This document shows positions 53,801-64,000 of a DNA stretch of 64,000 nucleotides, piece by piece. The DNA comes from Micromussa lordhowensis. Its lineage: Eukaryota; Cnidaria; Anthozoa; Scleractinia; Lobophylliidae. The notes beneath the pieces are model-generated. The model had not been told where the DNA came from. It worked only from the letters and a program-made list of their open reading frames with translations, and ran no database searches. Every line of letters starts with the position of its first letter. The first letter of the stretch is position 1. Position numbers and translations under genes: made by a program. The stretch spans positions 34,684,086 to 34,748,085 of the forward strand of contig OZ026599.1 in NCBI GenBank assembly GCA_964020085.1, in the 5' to 3' direction.

Positions 53801-56800
53801 GATTGCACTTTAAGTCTATATTATATAGGCGATGATGCGATTTGCGCCAGGGTGTTTTTGAAGCCCGTATAGTCGGCCTACTTTTTTGAGCATTTTCCCT
53901 TGGTCCCCCCTTGGCAAAATCTCAGAAAATGGACGATTTAGGTCTTCTTGGCAAATTTGTCATAACTCGGCTCCACGGGCACTTATGGAGGCGCAGATTG
54001 CAGCAAATTGGTCCTATATGATTGCACTTCAAGTGCATACTAATTAGGCGATGATGCGATTTTCGCCAGGGTGTTTTTGCAGCCCGTATAGTCGACCTAC
54101 TTTTTTGAGCATTTTCCCTTGGTCCCCCCTTGGCAAAATCTCAGAAAATGGCCGATTTAGGTCTCCTTGGCAAATTTGTCATAACTCGGCCCTACAGTCA
54201 CTTATGGAGGCGCAGTTTGCAGCAAAATATTCCTATATGATTGCACTTTAAGTGCATACTAATTAAGGTATAATGCGATTTGCGCCAGGGTGTTTTTGAA
54301 GCCGGTATATTCGGCCTACTTTTAAGAGCATTTTCCCTTGGTCCCCCCTTCGCAAAATCTCAGAAAATAGCCGATTTAGGTCTCCTTGGCAGATTTGTCA
54401 TAACTCGGCTCCACGGGCACTTATGGAGGCGCAGTTTGCAGCAAAATGTTACTCTATAATTGCACTTTATGTGCATACTAATTAGGCGATCATGCGATTT
54501 GCGCCAGGGTGTTTTTGAAGCCCTTATAGTCGGCCTACTGTTTTGAGCATTTTCCCTTGGTCCCCCCTTGGCAAAATCCCAGAAAATGGCCGATTTAGGT
54601 CTCGTTGGCAAATTTGTCATAACTCGGCTCCACGGGCACTTATGGAGGCGCAGTTTGCAACAAAATGTTCCTCTGTGATTGCACTTTAAGTGCATACTAA
54701 TTAAGGGATGATGCGCTTTGCGCCAGGGTGTTTTTGAAGCCCGTATAATTGGCCTACTTTTTAGAGCATTTTCCCTTGGTCCCCCCTTCGCAAAATCTCA
54801 GAAAATAGCCGATTTAAGTCTCTTTGGCAGATTTGTCATATCTCGGCTCCACGGGCAGTTATGGAGGCGCAGTTTGCAACAAAATGTTCCTCTGTGATTG
54901 CACTTTAAGTGCATACTAATTAAGGGATGATGCGATTTGCGCCAGGGTGTTTTTGAAGCCGGTATAGTCGGCCTACTTTTTAGAGCATTTTCCCTTGGTC
55001 CCCCCTTCGCAAAATCTCAGAAAATAGCCGATTTAGGTCTCTTTGGCAGATTTGTCATAACTCGGCTCCACGGGCAGTTATGGAGGCGCAGTTTGCAGCA
55101 AAATGTTCCTCTATAATAGCACTTCATGTGCATACTAATTAGGCGATGATGCAATTTGCGGCAGGGTGTTTTTGAAGCCCGTATAATCGGTCTACTTTTT
55201 TCAGCATTTTCCCTTGGTCCCCCTTGGCAAAATCTCAGAAAATGGGCGATTTAGGTCTCCTTGGCAAATTTGTCATAACTCGGCTCCAAGGTCACTTATG
55301 GAGGCGCAGTTTGCAGCAAAATGTTCCTCTATAATTGCACTTCAAGTGCATACTAATTAGGCGATGATGCGATTTGCGCAAGGGTGTTTTTGAAGCCCGT
55401 ATAATCGGTCTACTTTTTTGAGCATTTTCCCTTGGTCCCCCCTTGGCAAAATCTCAGAAAATGGCCGATATAAGTCTCGTTGGCAAATTTGTCATAACTC
55501 GGCTCCACGGGCACTTATGGAGGCGCAGTTTGCAGCAAAATGTTCCTCTATGATTACACTTTAAGTCTATATTAATTAGGCGATGATGCGATTTACGCAG
55601 GGTATTTTTGAAGCCCGTATAGTCGGTCTACTTTTTTGAGCATTTTCCCTTGGTCCCCCCTTGGCAAAATCTCAGAAAATGGCCGATTTAGGTCTCCTTG
55701 GCAAATTTGTCATAATTCGGCTCCACGGGCTCTTATGGAGGCGCAGTTTGCAGCAAAATGTTCCTCTATGATTGCACTTCAAGTGCATACTAGTTAGGCG
55801 ATGATGCGATTTGCGCCAGGGTGTTTTTTAAGCCCCTATAGTCGGCCTACTTTTTTGAGCATTTTCCTTTGGTCCCCCCTTGGCAAAATCTCAGAAAAAG
55901 GACGATTTAGGTCTCCTTGGCAAATTTCTCATAACTCGGCTCCACGGGCACTTATGGAGGCGCAGATTGCAGCAAATTGTTCCTATATGATTGCACTTGA
56001 AGTGCATACTAATTAGGCGATGATGCGATTTGCGCCAGGGTGTTTTTGCAGCCCGTATAGTCGACCTACTTTTTTGAGCATTTTCCCTTGGTCCCCCCTT
56101 GGCAAAATCTCAGAAAATGGCCGATTTAGGTCTCCTTGGCAAATTTGTCATAACTCGGCTCCACGGGCATTATGGAGGCGCAGTTTGCAGCAAAATGCTC
56201 CTCTATGATTGCACTTCAAGTGCATACTAATTAGGCGATGATGCGATTTGTACCAGGGTGTTTTTGAAGCCCGTATAGTCGGCCTACTTTTTTGAGCATT
56301 TTCCCTTGGTCCCCCCTTGGCAAAATCTCAGGAAATGGCCGCTTTAGGTGTCCTTGGCAGATTTGTCATCACTCCGCTCCACGGGCAGATATGGAGGTGC
56401 AGTTTGCAGCAAAATGTTCCTATATCATTGCACTTCAAGTGCATACTAATTAGGCGATGATGCGATTTGCGCCAGGGTGTTTTTGAAGCCCGTATAGTCG
56501 TTCTACTTTTTTGAGCATTTTCCCTTGGTCCCCCCTTCGCAAAATCTCAGAAAATGGCCGATTTAGGTCTCCTTGGCAAATTTGTCATAACTCGGCTCTA
56601 CAGTCACTTATGGAGGCGCAGTTTGCAGCAAAATGTTCCTATATGATTGCACTTTAAGTGCATACTAATTAAGGTATAATGCGATTTGCGCCAGGGTGTT
56701 TTTGAAGCCGGTATATTCGGCCTACTTTTAAGAGCATTTTCCCTTGGTCCCCCCTTCGCAAAATCTCAGAAAATAGCCGATTTAGGTCTCCTTGGCAGAT

Positions 56801-59800
56801 TTGTCGTAACTCGGCTCCACGGGCACTTATGGAGGCGCAGTTTGCAGCAAAATGTTACTCTATAATTGCACTTTATGTGCATACTAATTAGGCGATGATG
56901 CAATTTTCGCCAGGGTGTTTTTGAAGCCCTTATAGTCGGCCTACTGTTTTGAGCATTTTCCCTTGGTCCCCCCTTGGCAAAATCCCAGAAAATGGCCGAT
57001 TTAGGTCTCGTTGGCAAATTTGTCATAACTCGGCTCCACGGGCACTTATGGAGGCGCAGTTTGCAACAAAATGTTCCTCTGTGATTGCACTTTAAGTGCA
57101 TACTAATTGAGGGATGATGCGCTTTGCGCCAGGGTGTTTTTGAAGCCCGTATAGTTAGCCTACTTTTCAGAGCATTTTCCCTTGGTCCCCCCTTCGCAAA
57201 ATCTCAGAAAATAGCCGATTTAGGTCTCTTTGGCAGATTTGTCATATCTCGGCTCCACGGGCAGTTATGGAGGCGCAGTTTGCAACAAAATGTTCCTCTG
57301 TGATTGCACTTTAAGTGCATACTAATTAAGGGATGATGCGATTTGCGCCAGGGTGTTTTTGAAGCCGGTATAGTCGGCCTACTTTTTAGAGCATTTTCCC
57401 TTGGTCCCCCCTTCGCAAAATCTCAGAAAATAGCCGATTTAGGTCTCTTTGGCAGATTTGTCATAACTCGGCTCCACGGGCAGTTATGGAGGCGCAGTTT
57501 CCAGCAAAATGTTCCTCTATAATAGCACTTCATGTGCATACTAATTAGGCGATGATGCGATTTGCGTCAGGGTGTTTTTGAAGCCCGTATAGTCGGTCTA
57601 CTTTTTTGAGCATTTTCCCTTGGTCCCCCTTGGCAAAATCTCAGAAAATGGGCGATTTAAGTCTCCTTGGCAAATTTGTCATAACTCGGCTCCAAGGTCA
57701 CTTATGGAGGCGCAGTTTGCAGGAAAATGTTCCTCTATAATTGCACTTCAAGTGCATACTAATTACGCGATGATGCGATTTGCAATAGGGTGTTTTGGAA
57801 GCCCGTATAGTCGGCCTCCTTTTTTGAGCATTTTCCCTTGGTCCCCCCTTGGCAAAATCTCAGAAAATGGCCGATATAGGTCTCGTTGGCAAATTTGTCA
57901 TAACTCGGCTCCACGGGGACTTATGGAGGCGCAGTTTGCAGCAAAATGTTCCTATATGATTGCACTTCAAGTGCATACTATTTAGGCGATGATGCGATTT
58001 GCGCCAGGGTATTTTTGAAGCCCGTATAGTCGGTCTACTTTTTTGAGCATTTTCCCTTGGTCCCCCCTTGGCAAAATCTCAGAAAATGGCCGATATAGGT
58101 CTCGTTGGCAAATTTGTCATAACTCGGCTCCACGGGCACTTATTGAGGCGCAGTTTGCAGCAAAATGTTCCTATATGATTGCACTTCAAGTGCATACAAA
58201 TTACGCGATGATGCGATTTGCGCCAGGGTATTTTTGAAGCCCGTATAGTCGGTCTACTTTTTTGAGCATTTTCCCTTGGTCCCCCCTTGGCAAAATCTCA
58301 GAAAATGGCCGATTTAGGTCTCCTTGGCAAATTTGTAATAACTCGGCTCCACGGGCACTTATGGAGGCGCAGTTTGCAGCAAAATGTTCCTATATCATTG
58401 CACTTCAAGTGCATACTAATTAGGCGATGATGCGATTTGCGCCAGGGTGTTTTTGAAGCCCGTATAATCGGTCTACTTTTTTGAGCATTTTCCCTTGGTC
58501 CCCCCTTGGCAAAATCTCAGAAAATGGCCGATATAAGTCTCGTTGGCAAATTTGTCATAACTCGGCTCCACGGGCACTTATGGAGGCGCAGTTTGCAGCA
58601 AAATGTTCCTATATGATGCACTTCAAGTGCATACAAATTACGCGATGATGCGATTTGCGCCAGGGTATTTTTGAAGCCCGTATAGTCGGTCTACTTTTTT
58701 GAGCATTTTCCCTTGGTCCCCCCTTGGCAAAATCTCAGAAAATGGCCGATTTAGGTCTCCTTGGCAAATTTGTAATAACTCGGCTCCACGGGCACTTATG
58801 GAGGCGCAGTTTGCAGCAAAATGTTCCTCTATGATTGCACTTCAAGTGCATACTAATTAGGCGATGATGCGATTTGCGCCAGGGTGTTTTTGAAGCCCGT
58901 ATAATCGGTCTACTTTTTTGAGCATTTTCCCTTGGTCCCCCCTTGGCAAAATCTCAGAAAATGGCCGATATAAGTCTCGTTGGCAAATTTGTCATAACTC
59001 GGCTCCACGGGCACTTATGGAGGCGCAGTTTGCAGCAAAATGTTCCTCTATGATTGCACTTTAAGTCTATATTAATTAGGCGATGATGCGATTTACGCAG
59101 GGTATTTTTGAAGCCCGTATAGTCGGTCTACTTTTTTGAGCATTTTCCCTTGGTCCCCCCTTGGCAAAATCTCAGGAAATGGCCGCTTTAGGTCTCCTTG
59201 GCAGATTTGTCATCACTCCGCTCCACGGGCAGTTATGGAGGCGCAGTTTGCAGCAAATGTTCCTATATCATTGCACTTCAAGTGCATACTAATTAGGCGA
59301 TGATGCGATTTGCGCCAGGGTATTTTTGAAGCCCGTATAGTCGGTCTACTTTTTTGAGCATTTTCCCTTGGTCCCCCCTTGGCAAAATCTCAGAAAATGG
59401 CCGATTTAGGTCTCCTTGGCAAATTTGTAATAACTCGGCTCCATGGGCACTTATGGAGGCGCAGTTTGCAGCAAAATGTTCCTCTATGATTGCACTTTAA
59501 GTGTATATTAATTAGGCGATGATGCGATTTCCGCAGGGTATTTTTGAAGCCCGTATAGTCGGTCTACTTTTTTGAGCATTTTCCCTTGGTCCCCCCTTGG
59601 CAAAATCTCAGAAAATGGCCGATTTAGGTCTCCTTGGCAAATTTGTCATAATTCGGCTCTACGGGCACTTATGGAGGCGCAGTTTGCAGCAAAATGTTCC
59701 TCTATGATTGCACTTCAAGTGCATACTAGTTAGGCGATGATGCGATTTGCGCCAGGGTGTTTTTTAAGCCCGTATAGTCGGTCTACTTTTTTGAGCATTT

Positions 59801-62800
59801 TCCCTTGGTCTCCCCTTGGCAAAATCTCAGAAAATGGCCGATTTAGGTCTCCTTGGCAAATTTGTCATAACTCGGCTCCACGGGCACTTATGGAGGCGCA
59901 AATTGCAGCAAAATGTTCCTCTATGATTGCACTTTAAGTGTATATTAATTAGGCGATGATGCGATTTGCGCCAGGGTGTTTTTGAAGCCCGTATAGTCGG
60001 CCTACTTTTTTGAGCATTTTCCTTTGGTCCCCCCTTGGCAAAATCTCAAAAAGTGGCCGATTTAGGTCTTCTTGGCAAATTTGTCATAACTCGGCTCCAC
60101 GGGCACTTATGGAGGCGCAGTTTGCAGCAAAATGTTACTCTATAATTGCACTTTATGTGCATACTAATTAGGCGATGATGCGATTTGCGCCAGGGTGTTT
60201 TTGAAGCCCTTATAGTCGGCCTACTGTTTTGAGCATTTTCCCTTGGTCCCCCCTTGGCAAAATCCCAGAAAATGGCCGATTTAGGTCTCGTTGGCAAATT
60301 TGTCATAACTCGGCTCCACGGGCACTTATGGAGGCGCAGTTTGCAACAAAATGTTCCTCTGTGATTGCACTTTAAGTGCATACTATTTAAGGGATGATGC
60401 GCTTTGCGCCAGGGTGTTTTTGAAGCCCGTATAGTTGGCCTACTTTTTAGAGCATTTTCCCTTGGTCCCCCCTTCGCAAAATCTCAGAAAATAGCCGATT
60501 TAAGTCTCTTTGGCAGATTTGTCATATCTCGGCTCCACGGGCAGTTATGGAGGCGCAGTTTGCAACAAAATGTTCCTCTGTGATTGCACTTTAAGTGCAT
60601 ACTAATTAAGGGATGATGCGATTTGCGCCAGGGTGTGTTTGAAGCCGGTATAGTCGGCCTACTTTTTAGAGCATTTTCCCTTGGTCACCCCTTCGCAAAA
60701 TCTCAGAAAATAGCCGATTTAGGTCTCTTTGGCAGATTTGTCATAACTCGGCTCCACGGGCAGTTATGGAGGCGCAGTTTGCAGCAAAATGTTCCTCTAT
60801 AATAGCACTTCATGAGCATACTAATTAGGCGATGATGCAATTTGCGGCAGGGTGTTTTTGAAGCCCGTATAATCGGTCTACTTTTTTGAGCATTTTCCCT
60901 TGGTCCCCCTTGGCAAAATCTCAGAAAATGGGCGATTTAGGTCTCCTTGGCAAATTTGTCATAACTCGGCTCCAAGGTCACTTATGGAGGCGCAGTTTGC
61001 AGGAAAATGTTCCTCTATAATTGCACTTCAAGTGCATACTAATTAGGCGATGATGCGATTTGCGCCAGGGTATTTTTGAAGCCCGTATAGTCGGTCTACT
61101 TTTTTGAGCATTTTCCCTTGGTCCCCCCTTGGCAAAATCTCAGAAAATGGCCGACTTAGCTCTCCTTGGCAAATTTGTAATAACTCGGCTCCACGGGCAC
61201 TTATGGAGGCGCAGTTTGCAGCAAAATGTTCCTCTATGATTGCACTTCAAGTGCATACTAATTAGGCGATGATGCGATTTGCGCAAGGGTGTTTTTGAAG
61301 CCCGTATAATCGGTCTACTTTTTTGAGCATTTTCCCTTGGTCCCCCCTTGGCAAAATCTCAGAAAATGGCCGATATAAGTCTCGTTGGCAAATTTGTCAT
61401 AACTCGGCTCCACGGGCACTTATGGAGGCGCAGTTTGCAGCAAAATGTTCCTCTATGATTGCACTTTAAGTGTATATTAATTAGGCGATGATGCGATTTA
61501 CGCAGGGTATTTTTGAAGCCCGTATAGTCGGTCTACTTTTTTGAGCATTTTCCCTTGGTCCCCCCTTGGCAAAATCTCAAAAAATGGCCGATTTAGGTCT
61601 CCTTGGCAAATTTGTCATAATTCGGCTCCACGGGCTCTTATGGAGGCGCAGTTTGCAGCAAAATGTTCCTCTATGATTGCACTTCAAGTGCATACTAGTT
61701 AGGCGATGATGCGATTTGCGCCAGGGTGTTTTTTAAGCCCGTATAGTCGGCCTACTTTTTTGAGCATTTTCCCTTGGTCCCCCCTTGGCAAAATCTCAGA
61801 AAAAGGACGATTTAGGTCTCCTTGGCAAATTTCTCATAACTCGGCTCCACGGGCACTTATGGAGGCGCAGATTGCAGCAAATTGTTCCTATATGATTGCA
61901 CTTGAAGTGCATACTAATTAGGCGATGATGCGATTTGCGCCAGGGTGTTTTTGCAGCCCGTATAGTCGACCTACTTTTTTGAGCATTTTCCCTTGGTCCC
62001 CCCTTGGCAAAATCTCAGAAAATGGCCTATTTAGGTCTCCTTGGCAAATTTGTCATAACTCGGCTCCACGGGCACTTATGGAGGCGCAGTTTGCAGCAAA
62101 ATGCTCCTCTATGATTGCACTTCAAGTGCATACTAATTAGGCGATGATGCGATTTGCGCCAGGGTGTTTTTGAAGCCCGTATAGTCGGTCTACTTTTTTG
62201 AGCATTTTCCCTTGGTCCCCCCTTGGCAAAATCTCAGAAAATGGCCGCTTTAGGTCTCCTTGGCAAATTTGTCATAACTCGGCTCTACAGTCACTTATGG
62301 AGGCGCAGTTTGCAGCAAAATGTTCCTATATGATTGCACTTTAAGTGCATACTAATTAAGGTATAATGCGATTTGCGCCAGGGTGTTTTTGAAGCCGGTA
62401 TATTCGGCCTACTTTTAAGAGCATTTTCCCTTGGTCCCCCCTTCGCAAAATCTCAGAAAATAGCCGATTTAGGTCTCCTTGGCAGATTTGTCATAACTCG
62501 GCTCCACGGGCACTTATGGAGGCGCAGTTTGCAGCAAAATGTTACTCTATAATTGCACTTTATGTGCATACTAATTAGGCGATGATGCAATTTGCGCCAG
62601 GGTGTTTTTGAAGCCCTTATAGTCGGCCTACTGTTTTGAGCATTTTCCCTTTGTCCCCCCTTGGCAAAATCTCAGAAAATGGCCGATTTAGGTCTCCTTG
62701 GCAAATTTGTCATAACTCGGCTCCACGGGCACTTATGGAGGCGCAGTTTGCAACAAAATGTTTCTCTGTGATTGCACTTTAAGTGCATACTAATTAAGGG

Positions 62801-64000
62801 ATGATGCGCTTTGCGCCAGGGTGTTTTTGAAGCCCGTATAGTTGGCCTACTTTTTAGAGCATTTTCCCTTGGTCCCCCCTTCGCAAAATCTCAGAAAATA
62901 GCCGATTTAGGTCTCTTTGGCAGATTTGTCATATCTCGGCTCCACGGGCAGTTATGGAGGCGCAGTTTGCAACAAAATGTTCCTCTGTGATTGCACTTTA
63001 AGTGCATACTAATTAAGGGATGATGCGATTTGCGCCAGGGTGTTTTTGAAGCCGGTATAGTCGGCCTACTTTTTAGAGCATTTTCCCTTGGTCCCCCCTT
63101 CGCAAAATCTCAGAAAATAGCCGATTTAGGTCTCTTTGGCAGATTTGTCATAACTCGGCTCCACGGGCAGTTATGGAGGCGCAGTTTGCAGCAAAATGTT
63201 CCTCTATAATAGCACTTCATGTGCATACTAATTAGGCGATGATGCGATTTGCGGCAGGGTGTTTTTGAAGCCCGTATAGTCGGTCTACTTTTTTGAGCAT
63301 TTTCCCTTGGTCCCCCTTGGCAAAATCTCAGAAAATGGGCGATTTAAGTCTCCTTGGCAAATTTGTCTTAACTCGGCTCCAAGGTCACTTATGGAGGCGC
63401 AGTTTGCAGGAAAATGTTCCTCTATAATTGCACTTCAAGTGCATACTAATTATGCGATGATGCGATTTGCAATAGGGTGTTTTGGAAGCCCGTATAGTCG
63501 GCCTCCTTTTTTGAGCATTTTCCCTTGGTCCCCCCTTGGCAAAATCTCAGAAAATGGCCGATTTAGGTCTCGTTGGCAAATTTGTCATAACTCGGCTCCA
63601 CGGGCACTTATGGAGGCGCAGTTTGCAACAAAATGTTTCTCTGTGATTGCACTTTAAGCGCATACTAATTAAGGGATGATGCGCTTTGCGCCAGGGTGTT
63701 TTTGAAGCCCGTATAGTTGGCCTACTTTTTAGAGCATTTTCCCTTGGTCCCCCCTTCGCAAAATCTCAGAAAATAGCCGATTTAGGTCTCTTTGGCAGAT
63801 TTGTCATATCTCGGCTCCACGGGCAGTTATGGAGGCGCAGTTTGCAACAAAATGTTCCTCTGTGATTGCACTTTAAGTGCATACTAATTAAGGGATGATG
63901 CGATTTGCGCCAGGGTGTTTTTGAAGCCGGTATAGTCGGCCTACTTTTTAGAGCATTTTCCCTTGGTCCCCCCTTCGCAAAATCTCAGAAAATAGCCGAT

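Larger units (their letters stand above)
30611..64000 (+). repeat. 219-bp satellite array, right block (about 152 monomers, runs off the window)
   Basis: This is the same monomer and orientation as the left block. Local families differ. From about 32 to 44 kb many copies have CGAAGGCCGTATAGTCGGCC or TTTAAACATTTTCTCTTGG. From about 45 kb on, a subtype with CTTCGCAAAATCTCAGAAAA, TAGCCGAT and GGCAGATTTGTC becomes common, and it alternates with ordinary copies to the end. A 4-bp insertion (TACG) occurs near 36747. No gene or other insertion was seen in this 33 kb; ORFs on both strands are repeat artefacts. Confidence 0.95.

Noticed and set aside
1388..63657. Dozens of 60-140-codon ORFs across the satellite, with similar proteins on both strands
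   Set aside because: The 219-bp period is a multiple of three, so the same frame recurs in each monomer. Consensus copies contain stops (TTTTTGA after the ATG, TAATTAG at the junction), ORFs exist on both strands, and variation shows no coding pattern.
311..64000. CRISPR-like array
   Set aside because: Repeats are contiguous 219-bp monomers with no short direct repeat and unique spacer pattern, and the setting is eukaryotic.
311..64000. CENP-B box in the monomer (CTCGGCTCCACGGG resembles the motif)
   Set aside because: The spacing between the TCG, A and CGGG parts is two bases short of the known motif, so I do not call it.

Overview
The window is eukaryotic, most likely from an invertebrate animal genome. 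Two nested layers make up almost all of it. The outer layer is a tandem satellite with a 219-bp monomer, running from about 311 to 15829 and again from 30611 to the end. That is roughly 71 plus 152 copies, estimated from length. The inner layer is one complete Maverick/Polinton DNA transposon (a virus-like, self-synthesizing element) at 15830-30610, 14,781 bp long. It is bounded by a TGCAT target-site duplication and terminal inverted repeats of about 215-221 bp. The kind of polymerase, capsid and accessory genes recalls elements of cnidarians and other marine invertebrates, but the host group is an inference.

Layout: 1-175 holds the start of a minus-strand coiled-coil ORF that runs off the window. 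176-310 is unique sequence. The left satellite carries an 8-monomer higher-order repeat (period 1,751 bp) at about 3.55-8.8 kb. The element then reads: left TIR with promoter; protein-primed DNA polymerase B (+); retroviral-type integrase (-); four small predicted membrane or proline-rich proteins (-); two proteins of unknown function (-); packaging ATPase (-); major capsid protein (-); a long coiled-coil membrane protein (+); a broken virion-type protein (-); a probable minor capsid/penton protein (+); a helical membrane protein (+); a GC-rich, foldable non-coding stretch; small ORFs; right TIR. The right satellite follows, with a 7-monomer duplication (1,533 bp) and a duplication of about 7-7.9 kb (39.4-45.9 against 46.4-53.8 kb).

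The genes form a replication, integration and packaging set. The polymerase would copy the linear element by protein priming, the integrase would insert it, and the ATPase and two capsid proteins would build and fill a particle. No adenovirus-type maturation protease was recognised; the polymerase N-terminus carries a Cys/His arrangement that could be a protease-like domain. Four lesions interrupt three genes: a 1-nt shift in a G6 run (polymerase), a 1-nt shift in an A12 run (coiled-coil gene), and both a 1-nt shift in a G5 run and an in-frame TAG (virion-type gene). Three of the four lie in homopolymers, so assembly error, decay and programmed slippage all remain possible.

The most unusual structures are the ends. 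The outer 139 bp of each TIR is itself a near-perfect snap-back palindrome. Just inside it, each TIR carries a TATATAG box followed at once by the start codon of an inward-facing gene. Nearly every gene in the element has a TATA-like motif directly before its ATG.
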